Assembly: GCF_005771495.1 (NCBI RefSeq)
Contig: NZ_VAUW01000005.1
Location: 62,001-126,000, forward strand
Direction: 5' to 3'
DNA from: Maribacter sp. ACAM166
GTDB lineage: Bacteria; Bacteroidota; Bacteroidia; Flavobacteriales; Flavobacteriaceae
Length of the DNA stretch: 64,000 bases
Shown here: piece by piece, positions 1 through 9,324 of the stretch
Numbering within the stretch: position 1 is the stretch's first letter
Layout: the number at the start of each line of letters is the position of its first letter
Made by a program: the position numbers and the translations under genes
Notes under the pieces: model-generated
The model's input: only the letters and a program-made list of their open reading frames with translations
Database searches by the model: none
Told to the model about the DNA's origin: nothing

Positions 1-987
1 TCTCCAGAAGCACTAGCAGCTACTGAAATTCAATTGCTGCTAAATAAGTCTGCTTTTAACGATACCTACGAATTTGAGGATGGAGAATTGATAATGGTGG
101 GGGTATCCTTAATTAAATCTGCTACACTTGTGGGTAAAATGGTAAAGGAAGCGGCGAAAATTTTCCCAAAATTACATTTTATGCCTATAGCCCTTCAACG
201 TACAGGCACGCAATATACGGTTATACCGAGAGGAGATACGTTGTTCAAAGAAGGTGATCAGGTTTATTTTATTACAGTAAAAGAAGGGGTTGATGAGCTT
301 TACAAGCTTACGGGTAAGAAAAAAGCAGAAATTAAGAATGTAATGATATTAGGCGGTAGTAAGGTAGGGTATAAAACTGCCCGAGACCTTTGCGCCAATA
401 AATTCAACGTTAAGCTTATAGAAAAAAACAAAGAAAAAGCATTTGATTTAGCCGATGAATTACCAAATGCGTTAGTCATTAATGGAGACGGTAGAAATGT
501 TGAGTTATTGGAAGAAGAAAGTTTAGAATCTATGGATGCCTTTATTGCGGTAACCGGTAATTCAGAAACCAATATAATGTCATGCTTGGTGGCAAAATCT
601 AAGTTTATCAAAAAAACGATTGCTTTGGTTGAGAACATGGATTATTTTCAACTCTCCCATTCTATTGGAATAGATACTTTGATTAATAAAAAGCTTTTGG
701 CCGCTAACAATATTTTTAGACATATTCGAAAAGGTGAAGTAGTGGCATTGATGCGATTGAATAATTTAAATGCTGAAATTTTAGAATTTATCGTAAAAAG
801 GAATTCTAAAGTAACAGGAGCAACTATTAGGGATTTAGACTTTCCTAAGCAGGCTACAATCGGAGGTGTTGTTAGAGATGGCGTAGGTCATATTGCCCTA
901 GGGGGATTTAAAATTAAAGAAGGTGATCGAGTTGTTGTTTGTTGTTTACCATCTGAGATACCAAAAATAGAACGAATGTTCCTTTAA
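1..987 (+). CDS. trkA: Trk potassium uptake regulator TrkA (5' truncated by window edge)
   Basis: C-terminal two-thirds of TrkA, the cytoplasmic NAD(H)-binding regulator that gates the TrkH potassium channel. The frame is open from base 1, so the true start lies upstream of the window; full-length TrkA is about 450 residues. Visible parts are an RCK-C domain (to about base 290), a second Rossmann RCK-N domain opening with GGSKVG near base 350, and a second RCK-C domain at the end. One base separates it from trkH, so the two are co-transcribed. The apparent TTG start at 34 is an artefact of the edge. Confidence 0.93.
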   Translation, partial: SPEALAATEIQLLLNKSAFNDTYEFEDGELIMVGVSLIKSATLVGKMVKEAAKIFPKLHFMPIALQRTGTQYTVIPRGDTLFKEGDQVYFITVKEGVDELYKLTGKKKAEIKNVMILGGSKVGYKTARDLCANKFNVKLIEKNKEKAFDLADELPNALVINGDGRNVELLEEESLESMDAFIAVTGNSETNIMSCLVAKSKFIKKTIALVENMDYFQLSHSIGIDTLINKKLLAANNIFRHIRKGEVVALMRLNNLNAEILEFIVKRNSKVTGATIRDLDFPKQATIGGVVRDGVGHIALGGFKIKEGDRVVVCCLPSEIPKIERMFL

Positions 988-988
988 A

Positions 989-2482
989 ATGCGGCTTAAC
1001 TCAAGAATCATATTCCATTTAATGGGCCTTCTACTACTTTGTAACGGTGGTTTTATGCTTTTAGCAGCCGTTGTTAGTGGTATTTATCAGGATGGAGCTA
1101 CATTGAGTATTACATTGGCATCGATTACAACAATGTTTGTAGGTGTGTTTTCAATGTACTATACCAGAGGGCATAAAAAAGAAGTAAAACAGAAAGAAGG
1201 ATATATCATTGTAACTTTTGGGTGGATAGTCATGTCAATTTCAGGCATGTTGCCTTATTTATTCTCTGGCGCAATTCCTGACATTACAAATGCATTTTTT
1301 GAAACAGTATCGGGTTACACGACAACTGGCGCTTCAATTGTTGATGATATTGAAGCGATGCCCGAAGGTATTTTATTCTGGAGAAGCCTTACCCACTGGA
1401 TCGGAGGCATGGGTATTATTGTTTTGGCCATAGCGATATTACCATTATTAGGAATAGGGGGCATGCAGCTCTTTTCTGCTGAAGCTCCTGGGCCAAGTGC
1501 AGATAAATTACATCCTAGAATTACAGATACAGCTAAGCGTCTTTGGCTGATTTATTTTGGATATACAGTAGCAGAAACCATTCTATTGCGAATAGCAGGA
1601 ATGTCATTTTTTGATGCCATAAATCATGCCATGGCCACCCTGTCTACAGGTGGTTTTTCAACAAAAAATGCTAGTCTTGCCTATTGGAACGACCAACCGT
1701 TAATTCAATATATAGTTATCTTTTTCATGTTTCTAGCAGGGAGTAATTTTGTGTTGAGTTATTTTGCTTTTAAAGGTAGGTTTCAAAAAGTAATTAAAGA
1801 TGAGGAGTTTAAGTATTATGCAGGGTTCGTAATCATTTTCACTATCATTGTTGCTCTTGTTATTTATTTTAAAGCAAATATCACGGACATTACTCCGGGG
1901 TATCCAATGGTTTTAGGAAAAGTAGAAAGTTCATTTAGGCACGCACTATTTCAGATAGTTTCGGTCATTACCACAACCGGATTTGTTAGTGCAGATTTTA
2001 CACAGTGGACACCGTTCTTAACTATATTCTTTTTCGGATTGTTTTTTCTGGGAGGTTCCGCAGGTTCAACTGCAGGGGGTATAAAAGTCATGCGACACTT
2101 ATTGATTATTAAAAATGGGGTGTTAGAATTTAAAAGAACACTGCATACAAATGCCATAATACCTGTGCGATATAATAATAAAACGGTGAAGGAAAAGATC
2201 GTTTATAATATCATTGGGTTCTTTGTGCTTTACATGTTGCTTTTTATAATAGGAGCGCTGGTGCTAGCTTCCTTAGGTTTGGATTTTGAATCGGCAATAG
2301 GTGGTTCTGCCTCTTCTTTAGGTAATTTAGGTCCGGCGTTGGGGAGTTTAAACCCGGTTAGTAATTTTAATAGCTTACCTGTATTGGCAAAATGGTGGTG
2401 TGGCTTTTTGATGTTGGCAGGTAGGCTAGAGCTCTTTACGGTATTGATATTATTAACGCCTTATTTTTGGAAACGAACTTAA
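989..2482 (+). CDS. trkH: Trk/Ktr potassium transporter membrane subunit TrkH
   Basis: A 497-residue polytopic membrane protein of the TrkH/KtrB superfamily, the K+-conducting subunit. The four pore loops typical of the family are recognisable by their TTTGAS-, STGGFS-, TTTGF- and SSLGNLGP-like selectivity segments, each next to hydrophobic helices. The ATG at 989 starts one base after the trkA stop, indicating translational coupling. A strong hairpin terminator follows at 2504-2537. Length and motifs match the family, with nothing missing. Confidence 0.95.
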   Translation: MRLNSRIIFHLMGLLLLCNGGFMLLAAVVSGIYQDGATLSITLASITTMFVGVFSMYYTRGHKKEVKQKEGYIIVTFGWIVMSISGMLPYLFSGAIPDITNAFFETVSGYTTTGASIVDDIEAMPEGILFWRSLTHWIGGMGIIVLAIAILPLLGIGGMQLFSAEAPGPSADKLHPRITDTAKRLWLIYFGYTVAETILLRIAGMSFFDAINHAMATLSTGGFSTKNASLAYWNDQPLIQYIVIFFMFLAGSNFVLSYFAFKGRFQKVIKDEEFKYYAGFVIIFTIIVALVIYFKANITDITPGYPMVLGKVESSFRHALFQIVSVITTTGFVSADFTQWTPFLTIFFFGLFFLGGSAGSTAGGIKVMRHLLIIKNGVLEFKRTLHTNAIIPVRYNNKTVKEKIVYNIIGFFVLYMLLFIIGALVLASLGLDFESAIGGSASSLGNLGPALGSLNPVSNFNSLPVLAKWWCGFLMLAGRLELFTVLILLTPYFWKRT

Positions 2483-2503
2483 TTGCATCACAATTTGTGG
2501 TAT

Positions 2504-2537
2504 AAAAAAAGTCCTTTACTCGTAAAGGACCTTTTTT
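2504..2537 (+). terminator. Bidirectional terminator between trkH and the aminotransferase
   Basis: A perfect 9-bp stem (GTCCTTTAC / GTAAAGGAC) with a 2-nt loop, flanked by seven A on the left and six T on the right. It can therefore end transcription of trkH on plus and of the aminotransferase gene on minus. The same 9-bp stem recurs after clpP (44177-44211). Confidence 0.85.
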
Positions 2538-2554
2538 ATATAAATGGGTCTGAT

Positions 2555-3745
2555 TTATTTTAACACCTCTTTGATTCTAGATATTGCCTCTTTGATTTCT
2601 TTAACGGAAGCAGCATAAGATATACGAATACAATTTCCATTACCAAAGGCGTCACCTGTAACAGTTGCTACATTGGCGGCTTCCAAAATGTACATTGAAA
2701 AATCTGATGCATTTTTGATTTTAGTGCCATTGAACGTTTTTCCAAAATAGGCGGTCACATCTGGATAAACATAAAATGCCCCCTCTGGTTCATTACATTT
2801 AAATCCTTCTATGTCATTCAGTAAACCTAAAATTAGTTTGCGACGTTCTTTAAATTCGTCTACCATGAACTTAATGCGTTCTGGAGATTCCTCTAAAGCT
2901 GTTATAACCGCACGTTGGGCAATACAATTAGCACCACTGGTAACTTGGCCTTGTAGTTTGTTTGTGGCACGAGCAATGTAGGCTGGTGCGCCAATATATC
3001 CAATACGCCATCCGGTCATTGCAAATGCTTTTGCTACTCCATTAACGGTAACTGTACGATTATACATATCTTCAAATTCGGCCATTGAAGCGTGTTCAGT
3101 TACACCATAATTTATATGTTCATAGATTTCATCACTTACAATGATGATTTGAGGGTATTTTTTTAAAACATCTGCAAGGGCACGCAATTCCTTTTTGCTA
3201 TAAATAGATCCGCTTGGGTTGCAAGGAGAGCTATACCATAGCATTTTTGTTTTAGGTGTTATGGCGGCTTCCAGTTGTTCAGGAGTCATCTTAAAATCAC
3301 TTTCCAAAGAAGTGGGCACTTCTACAGGTATACCATCTGCCAGCTTAACAATGTCACTATAGCTTACCCAGTATGGGCAAGGTAAAATAACTTCATCACC
3401 TGGGTTTAAAATAACTTGGGCAACATTATATAATGATTGTTTCGCACCCGTAGAAACAACAATTTGAGCCTGCTCATAACTAAGGTTATTATCCCTTTTA
3501 AATTTCGTTATTATAGCCTTTTTTAAATCTACATATCCGTCTACTGGAGAATATGAATTATAGTTATCATTAACGGCCTGTATGGCTGCTTTTTTAATGT
3601 AATCTGGCGTGTTAAAATCAGGTTCACCTAAACTTAAACCGATTATATCTTTTCCTTGTGCTCTTAATTCACGGGCCTTGGCGGCCATTTCCAAAGTAGC
3701 TGACGGCGTAACGCTATTTATTCTATCCGAAAGTTGATTGCTCAT
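2555..3745 (-). CDS. Pyridoxal phosphate-dependent aminotransferase, aspartate type
   Basis: A 396-residue fold-type I class I/II aminotransferase of the aspartate/prephenate aminotransferase (AAT I gamma) type; it probably moves amino groups between aspartate and 2-oxoglutarate. Seen in the sequence: the substrate-loop SLGEPDFNTP near residue 40, the NPSGS segment binding the cofactor, and the PLP-lysine context VAKAFAMTGWRIGY near residue 240. Its ATG lies 15 bp after the desaturase stop, so both could be on one transcript. A second, diverged class I aminotransferase lies at 61282-62472. Exact substrate is inferred only. Confidence 0.88.
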   Translation of the reverse strand: MSNQLSDRINSVTPSATLEMAAKARELRAQGKDIIGLSLGEPDFNTPDYIKKAAIQAVNDNYNSYSPVDGYVDLKKAIITKFKRDNNLSYEQAQIVVSTGAKQSLYNVAQVILNPGDEVILPCPYWVSYSDIVKLADGIPVEVPTSLESDFKMTPEQLEAAITPKTKMLWYSSPCNPSGSIYSKKELRALADVLKKYPQIIIVSDEIYEHINYGVTEHASMAEFEDMYNRTVTVNGVAKAFAMTGWRIGYIGAPAYIARATNKLQGQVTSGANCIAQRAVITALEESPERIKFMVDEFKERRKLILGLLNDIEGFKCNEPEGAFYVYPDVTAYFGKTFNGTKIKNASDFSMYILEAANVATVTGDAFGNGNCIRISYAASVKEIKEAISRIKEVLK

Positions 3746-3760
3746 GGGTGCTATAAATTT

Positions 3761-4861
3761 CTAGTATTGTAATGAAGGCTCTTTGCCTAATTCTTTTAAA
3801 TGTTTGAAGTGCGAAATTATAGCTTTTCTAGTAGTTTTATACTCGTGGTAAGGCAAATTAAATTCTTGTGCCGTTTCTTTCACAATTTTCGAAATTTTTG
3901 TGTAATGTACATGGCTTATGTTAGGGAATATATGATGCTCTACTTGATGATTCAATCCTCCTGTAAACCAGTTTACAACTTTATTTTTGGTGCCAAAGTT
4001 TACAGTAGTAAAGAGTTGGTGAATAGCCCAAGTATTTTTCATGGTACCCGATTCATCTGGTAATGGTGTGTCGGCATCGTCAACTATGTGCGCAAGTTGG
4101 AAGACAACACTTAAGATAACCCCAGCTACATAATGCATTAAAAAGAAGCCGATTAAAATTTTCCACCATGCGATGTCTATAAACAACATTGGTAATACGA
4201 TCCAAATTGTTATGTACAATAATTTTGTGATTATTAGTGTACTCCAGTTCATGGTAGCACTTGGTAACTTACCATAAGATAATTTACGTTTCATGAACCT
4301 GTACATTTGCTGAAAATCAGTAGTTATTGCCCAGTTGAAAGTGAGCAATCCGTATAGAAGTACAGAATAGAAATGCTGAAATTTATGATGTTTCTTCCAT
4401 TCCACATGCTTAGAAAATCGTAGAATTCTTCCAGCTTCCATATCCTCATCATGTTCATGAATATTAGTGTAGGTATGGTGAAGTACATTATGTTGTACTT
4501 GCCAGTTGTAGACATTTCCAGCCAGTATATAAATACTACTTCCCATTAATTTATTCACCCATTTTTTATTAGAATATGCGCCATGGTTCCCATCATGCAT
4601 AACATTCATGCCGACACCTGCCATGCCAACGCCCATGACAATAGTTAGTAGAAAATTCGCCCAATTTGGTAAACCTAAGGTTAAAATCAAAAAGTAAGGA
4701 GCTAGAAATAAGGAGAACATCACCAAAGTCTTCACGTGAAGCTTCCAATTTCCTGTTTTCTTTAATTTATTCGTTTTGAAATATTCGTTAACTCTCCCAT
4801 TCAAAGTCTTGAAGAACTTTGTAGAATCCGTTCTTGAAAAACGTATGGTATTTTGTTCCAT
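3761..4861 (-). CDS. Membrane fatty acid desaturase (front-end type)
   Basis: Integral-membrane di-iron acyl-lipid/acyl-CoA desaturase. All three histidine boxes are present: HDGNH, HNVLHH and a third box HQVEHH. A glutamine replacing the first His of box three is typical of front-end (delta-5/delta-6-like) desaturases, but there is no fused cytochrome b5 domain. I start it at the ATG at 4861 (366 residues, MEQNTIRF...). The open frame runs to 4966 but the extra 35 residues look non-conserved and would come almost up against the divergent rsmG start. Regiospecificity is inferred. Confidence 0.87.
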   Translation of the reverse strand: MEQNTIRFSRTDSTKFFKTLNGRVNEYFKTNKLKKTGNWKLHVKTLVMFSLFLAPYFLILTLGLPNWANFLLTIVMGVGMAGVGMNVMHDGNHGAYSNKKWVNKLMGSSIYILAGNVYNWQVQHNVLHHTYTNIHEHDEDMEAGRILRFSKHVEWKKHHKFQHFYSVLLYGLLTFNWAITTDFQQMYRFMKRKLSYGKLPSATMNWSTLIITKLLYITIWIVLPMLFIDIAWWKILIGFFLMHYVAGVILSVVFQLAHIVDDADTPLPDESGTMKNTWAIHQLFTTVNFGTKNKVVNWFTGGLNHQVEHHIFPNISHVHYTKISKIVKETAQEFNLPYHEYKTTRKAIISHFKHLKELGKEPSLQY

Positions 4862-4980
4862 AATATGATAATCTTTACTTAATATAACGTAATTGAATCT
4901 ATAATAGTTTGATAGCTTAATTAAAAGCGAAATCTTTGCACTAGTGAATATACTAATAATATCCAATTACAAAGATACGG

Positions 4981-5616
4981 ATGACTGCTGAAACCATATT
5001 TGAATATTTTCCCAATTTATCTGAAAATCAGAAAGAACAACTTGAAAAATTAGAAGAACTTTATAAGGATTGGAACCAAAAGATTAATGTGGTTTCGAGA
5101 AAAGATATAGATGAACTCTATTTGAGACACATTTTGCATTCTTTAGGGATCGTTAAATTTATTACGTTTAAAGATGGTTCCTCCGTTCTTGATGTAGGTA
5201 CAGGCGGTGGATTTCCTGGAATTCCGTTAGCTATATTATTTCCTGAAGTACAATTTACATTGGTAGACTCTATTGGTAAAAAGATAAAAGTTGTCAATGA
5301 AGTGGTAGAAGGCTTGCAATTAACTAATGTGACAACGGTAAATGCGAGGGTGGAAGAAATAAAAGGTCAATTCGATTTTATCGTGAGTAGAGCAGTAGCA
5401 GCTATGCCAACATTTGTACATTGGACAAAGGGTAAAATAAAAAAGGAATCGGCACACGCTATTCGCAATGGAATACTTTACTTAAAAGGAGGTGATTTGC
5501 TTGATGAATTAAAGGAGTATAAAACGGCAGAAATCTTTGAATTGAAAGATTACTTCAAGGAAGACTTTTTTGAAACAAAGAAAATGGTCTATTTGCCGTT
5601 GAAATTCAAAGGATAA
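4981..5616 (+). CDS. rsmG: 16S rRNA (guanine-527-N7) methyltransferase RsmG
   Basis: A 211-residue class I methyltransferase that makes m7G527 in 16S rRNA. The diagnostic parts are visible: an N-terminal NWNQKINVVSR-like segment (here DWNQKINVVSR, residues 30-40), LYLRHILHS, the SAM motif LDVGTGGGFPGIPLA near residue 70, and VSRAVA in the catalytic region. Divergent from the desaturase gene and apparently monocistronic; about 1 kb without an intact gene follows. Confidence 0.95.
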   Translation: MTAETIFEYFPNLSENQKEQLEKLEELYKDWNQKINVVSRKDIDELYLRHILHSLGIVKFITFKDGSSVLDVGTGGGFPGIPLAILFPEVQFTLVDSIGKKIKVVNEVVEGLQLTNVTTVNARVEEIKGQFDFIVSRAVAAMPTFVHWTKGKIKKESAHAIRNGILYLKGGDLLDELKEYKTAEIFELKDYFKEDFFETKKMVYLPLKFKG

Positions 5617-6226
5617 TTTTGCGGTTTAATTCAGTGATTTAAATGCTGAATGCTTGGTAATAGGCTCTCCTGTATTTTTGAACGAATAGTTTAATGGAGC
5701 TCCATGTTAGAATTGGGAAACCGTTCAGGTGAGTTTTTGTTTTTAAAGATTTCATAAGGCATTGATTTTAAACGAAGTCTGAAGTTCGGTATATTGCATT
5801 TAATTTACAATTTATTAACGTTAAATTTACATTGATATTGTGTTCTACCACAGTGAATGTCTATTTTAGATATATGAACCTAGTTCAAAAAGGGTGTATA
5901 TAGACTGATTCCGTAAGTACACCTATTTTTTTAAGAAGGTTTAGGATGGCGTCAGGTGTATTGACAAATCTAATAATGTTCCTTTTTGGTAAAATCTAAG
6001 GAAGAGTCAGCTGGGCCTTTTTTTTGTTGATGGACTAGTAAATATGGTTAACAAAGACCTTATAAGAGGAAGGTGTTTTTTGTAGCAAATATGAGTATTT
6101 GTCCTAATTTTTATTAACTAATCAATAGAACAAGGGAAATCATCCGTTTTGTTAACGACACGCTCATTAGTTATTTTCGGCAGGTGGTATACCTTATTAA
6201 AAGTCGTCTATTTTTTTCCTTCATAC
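5617..6226. other. Gene-free stretch
   Basis: About 600 bp downstream of rsmG with stops in all frames at short intervals. I found no RNA gene, terminator or convincing small ORF on either strand. It adjoins the decayed gene at 6227-6503, so it may be old degraded coding DNA. Confidence 0.5.
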
Positions 6227-6503
6227 CTATAAATTTGGATAATAGTTTTGCGAAAAGAGCAACATTAAAGTGTCTATAAATACGTTTTCGCTATTGAGTT
6301 CGGCATTTTCTATCTGGTGTAACTTAGGAGTCTCAAACTGATTATTTTCTATGTTACCCGCTAGGTTTTGAACTAAACTAAATGCTCATTGAGGTTGTAT
6401 GCATTTCAAGAGGCATTGAGATGGATAAATCAGAGTCATTATTATTATTATAAGACAACACAGATATAGTTAGTACTAGTGCGTAGATTATTTTATGTTT
6501 CAT
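6227..6503 (-). pseudogene. Decayed small secreted/lipoprotein-like gene with a frameshift
   Basis: On the minus strand an ATG at 6503 opens a 41-codon frame whose start (MKHKIIYALVLTISVLSY...) is a textbook signal peptide and ends at TAG (6378-6380). The neighbouring frame is then open from 6385 to a TAG at 6227-6229 and encodes a plausible hydrophilic stretch (AFSLVQNLAGNIENNQ... to SQNYYPNL). Joined by a single frameshift near 6380 they give about 92 residues. The signal peptide ends LSY followed by NNNND, exactly where lipoproteins have LSC, which suggests a lost lipobox cysteine. No homologue is recognised; the call rests on reading-frame continuity. Confidence 0.45.
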
Positions 6504-6538
6504 ATAAATTTGAATGCAAGATGTAAATGGTTAGGCAT

Positions 6539-6573
6539 AAAAAAGCCTTCAATCGTATATGTGATTGAAGGCT
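6539..6573 (-). terminator. Terminator of the DinB-like gene
   Basis: An 11-bp perfect stem (AGCCTTCAATC / GATTGAAGGCT) with an 8-nt loop. On the minus strand it is followed by a run of six T, just downstream of the stop at 6596. Confidence 0.8.
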
Positions 6574-6595
6574 GAGTGTATTATTGCTGAATATT

Positions 6596-7108
6596 TTAGT
6601 TGCTCCAAGGTGGTACAACACCATTAGATCTTGCATAAGCGATTAATTGTCCTTTATGCTCTCCATTATGCTCCATAATCGCTAAAAGTCCCCCTAATTT
6701 ATTCGATTTCATAAATCCGAAATCAACTTCTTCATTCAAAGTACCATCTTCTACCATGGTGATTTTATCAAGAACAAATTCATTAGACCTTTTTAAGGTG
6801 GCTATAATATTGTCTTTTCCAGTAATTTGATCGATGGTCATCATATCAACATCTTCAGGTGGAGCGAATCCTAATTTGGAAGCTAGAAAGTAATTTCCAC
6901 CTGCAACATGTAAAAGTGCTTCCCTAACAGAATTAACTCCTTCTGTAGGTCTCCAATCATATGTATCTTCAGGAAAAGCTTCTGCAAGTTGTATAACCTG
7001 AGATTGATTGCTAGTCAAAAGCGCTTTTATAGTGTTTTGTGCTAATTCTTCTTGTGCCTGTAATAAGCCTGTAGAAAATAATACTGCAATTAGTAGTAAC
7101 TTTTTCAT
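6596..7108 (-). CDS. Exported DinB-fold protein
   Basis: A 170-residue protein with a cleavable signal peptide (MKKLLLIAVLFSTGLLQAQ, cut after QAQ) followed by a DinB/YfiT-like four-helix fold. Putative metal-ligand histidines are in LLHVAGG and in the HNGEHKGQ signature near the C-terminus, the usual DinB triad. The longer open frame to 7180 is rejected because the ATG at 7108 puts the signal peptide at the N-terminus. Many DinB proteins are thiol-dependent transferases; no substrate can be assigned here. It stands alone between two terminators. Confidence 0.82.
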   Translation of the reverse strand: MKKLLLIAVLFSTGLLQAQEELAQNTIKALLTSNQSQVIQLAEAFPEDTYDWRPTEGVNSVREALLHVAGGNYFLASKLGFAPPEDVDMMTIDQITGKDNIIATLKRSNEFVLDKITMVEDGTLNEEVDFGFMKSNKLGGLLAIMEHNGEHKGQLIAYARSNGVVPPWSN

Positions 7109-7181
7109 ATCTAGTGTGTTAGGAGAGTTAATAAATAAAACAGAATACCCTAATTTACCTTTATTTTTACAAATATTCAAT

Positions 7182-7213
7182 AAAAAAGGGCTGAATTTAA
7201 GTTCAGCCCTTTT
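7182..7213 (-). terminator. Terminator of pruA
   Basis: The stem GGGCTGAA / TTCAGCCC has a 6-nt loop and is flanked by an A run on the left and T run on the right. It lies 8 bp beyond the pruA stop and can also insulate the DinB gene start. Confidence 0.8.
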
Positions 7214-7220
7214 AGTTTGT

Positions 7221-8849
7221 CTATCCTAAAAACGGATATCTATAATCTATTGGAGTTACAAATGTTTCCTTGATTAGCCTTGGTGATACCCATCGTAAAA
7301 GATTTTGGGGTGATCCAGCTTTGTCATTTGTTCCTGAGGCTCTTGCGCCACCAAAAGGTTGTTGACCGACTACGGCCCCAGTTGGTTTGTCGTTGATGTA
7401 GAAATTGCCAGCACAATTTTGAAGTGCTTTTGTTGCTTCTTCAATGGTGTACCTGTCTTTTGATATTACTGCGCCAGTAAGGGCGTAATCAGAGGTGTTA
7501 TCTATTAACTGCAGGGTTTTGCTCCAATCACTGTCATCATAAATGTAAATAGTTACTACTGGTCCAAAGAGTTCAGTTTCCATGGTAGTATACTTTGGGT
7601 CTGTCGTTACGATTACTGTAGGCTCAATAAAGTATCCTTTAGATTTGTCATAACTACCACCAGCATAAATCTCCGCATTTTCATCATCCTTAGCTTGATT
7701 AATGTATCTCACCAATTTATCGAACGAACCTTCATGAATCACAGCAGTGATATAGTTGGTCATATCTGCTGGGGAACCTGGTTTGTTAAAAGAGGCAATA
7801 TCTTTCTTTACATATTCTAAAATCTCTTTAGATGTTGATTTCGGTAAATAAACTCTAGATGCTGCACTACATTTTTGACCTTGAAATTCAAAAGCTCCTC
7901 TTGTGATAGCTGTAGCTACCTGTTTTGGATTTGCTGTTGGGTGTGCCAATATGAAATCTTTACCTCCAGTTTCGCCAACTATTTTCGGGTATGTTTTATA
8001 CGTGTGTATGTTATTGCCAATTTGTTTCCATAGTTCTTTGAAAACATGTGTAGATCCCGTAAAATGAATTCCTGCAAAATCAGGACTGGCGAGTACGGTA
8101 TCAGTTATCATTACTGGGTCACCGTATACCACGTTTATTACACCGTCAGGTAAACCTGCTTCTTTAAAAATATCAACGATTACTTTTGCTGAGAATATTT
8201 GACTATCGCTTGGTTTCCAAACGACAACATTACCCATCATGGCAGCACTAGCAGGTAAATTTCCAGCTATGGCTGTAAAGTTAAAAGGAGTTACGGCATA
8301 AACGAATCCTTCTAGAGGTCTATATTCTACACGGTTCCAAATCCCTTCTGCAGAGTCTGGCTGTTCACAATAAATTTGCGACATATATTCTACGTTAAAA
8401 CGTAAAAAGTCAATTAATTCGCAGGCAGCATCAATTTCCGCTTGATGAATGTTTTTTGATTGAGCAATCATGGTAGCCGCGTTAATTTTCGCACGGTATG
8501 GCCCGGCAATCAATTCGGCAGCTTTTAGGAATATTGCAGCACGATGTTCCCAGCTCAAATTTGCCCAAGCGTTTCTTGAGGCAAGGCAATTATCAATTGC
8601 AGATTGCACATTTTTTTTATCGGCAATATGATAGGTGCCAACAATGTGTTGGTGATCGTGAGGTGGTGACATGGGTTTAGTATTTCCAGTACGCACTTCT
8701 TCTGAACCTATATACATAGGTACATCAATCGTATCATTAAAATATGCTTTGTATTGTTCCAAAACGGACTCCCTCTCTGAAGAACCAGGAGCATAGCTTT
8801 TAATTGGTTCATTAATTGCTGTTGGAACTTGAAAAAAACCTTTTCCCAT
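7221..8849 (-). CDS. pruA: L-glutamate gamma-semialdehyde (1-pyrroline-5-carboxylate) dehydrogenase
   Basis: A 542-residue NAD+-dependent aldehyde dehydrogenase that makes glutamate from glutamate semialdehyde, the second step of proline breakdown. Length and layout fit the stand-alone P5CDH family. Visible landmarks are the NAD-binding FTGSTHVF segment, the general base in VGETGGKD, the nucleophilic cysteine in GQKCSAASR near residue 340, and EIFGP-like ELFGPV. Start is the ATG at 8849; the frame also has an upstream TTG that is less likely. No proline dehydrogenase lies nearby. Confidence 0.93.
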   Translation of the reverse strand: MGKGFFQVPTAINEPIKSYAPGSSERESVLEQYKAYFNDTIDVPMYIGSEEVRTGNTKPMSPPHDHQHIVGTYHIADKKNVQSAIDNCLASRNAWANLSWEHRAAIFLKAAELIAGPYRAKINAATMIAQSKNIHQAEIDAACELIDFLRFNVEYMSQIYCEQPDSAEGIWNRVEYRPLEGFVYAVTPFNFTAIAGNLPASAAMMGNVVVWKPSDSQIFSAKVIVDIFKEAGLPDGVINVVYGDPVMITDTVLASPDFAGIHFTGSTHVFKELWKQIGNNIHTYKTYPKIVGETGGKDFILAHPTANPKQVATAITRGAFEFQGQKCSAASRVYLPKSTSKEILEYVKKDIASFNKPGSPADMTNYITAVIHEGSFDKLVRYINQAKDDENAEIYAGGSYDKSKGYFIEPTVIVTTDPKYTTMETELFGPVVTIYIYDDSDWSKTLQLIDNTSDYALTGAVISKDRYTIEEATKALQNCAGNFYINDKPTGAVVGQQPFGGARASGTNDKAGSPQNLLRWVSPRLIKETFVTPIDYRYPFLG

Positions 8850-8932
8850 TGTCAAATTTTTTTAAATTAAATAGTTGACTAAAGATACTAAAATGGGATT
8901 GGACTTTAAGGCTAATAGAATGTTAAAAGGTC

Positions 8933-9322
8933 TTAGTTTAAAGCAAACGGAGCGCTAAATTTAAATGTTGGGACATACACCCTGAATTTATCAGTCGTAG
9001 TGAAATGAACCATATTGTAATGACCCTTCATAGCACCTAGAGGTGATGTAAGTAAACAACCAGAATTATAGGTATGTGATTCACCAGGTTCAATTACGGG
9101 TTTTTTACCGATGACACCTTCACCGTCCAAGGTTTCCATGTCATTAAGCGAATCATAAATTTTCCAATGGCGCGAAGTTAGCTGAACGGCATCTTTACTT
9201 TGGTTTTCAATGGTAACTGTATAACCAAATGCATAATGCATTTTGTAGTTCTTGAAGAACGTACCTTCAAAACTGGTTTGAACCGATATTTTTATGCCTT
9301 TGGTAACTTGTGTTATCATCAT
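8933..9322 (-). CDS. apaG: ApaG-family protein
   Basis: A 129-residue single-domain ApaG protein, a fibronectin-III-like beta fold. The family hallmarks are clear: YTVTIENQS near residue 35, RHWKIYD, GEGVIGKKPVIEPGE, and YNSGCLL followed by SPLGAMKGHY. ApaG has been linked to cobalt/magnesium resistance and the same domain occurs in polymerase-delta-interacting proteins, but its biochemical role is unsettled. It starts at ATG-ATG (9322 or 9319) two bases after the upstream DUF3667 gene stops, so the pair is co-transcribed. Confidence 0.92.
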   Translation of the reverse strand: MMITQVTKGIKISVQTSFEGTFFKNYKMHYAFGYTVTIENQSKDAVQLTSRHWKIYDSLNDMETLDGEGVIGKKPVIEPGESHTYNSGCLLTSPLGAMKGHYNMVHFTTTDKFRVYVPTFKFSAPFALN

Positions 9323-9324
9323 AC

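Noticed and set aside
300..638. 112-codon minus-strand ORF
   Set aside because: Lies wholly inside trkA on the opposite strand and has no homologous features.
7109..7180. N-terminal extension of the DinB gene
   Set aside because: The ATG at 7108 puts the signal peptide at the start; the extension is not conserved-looking.
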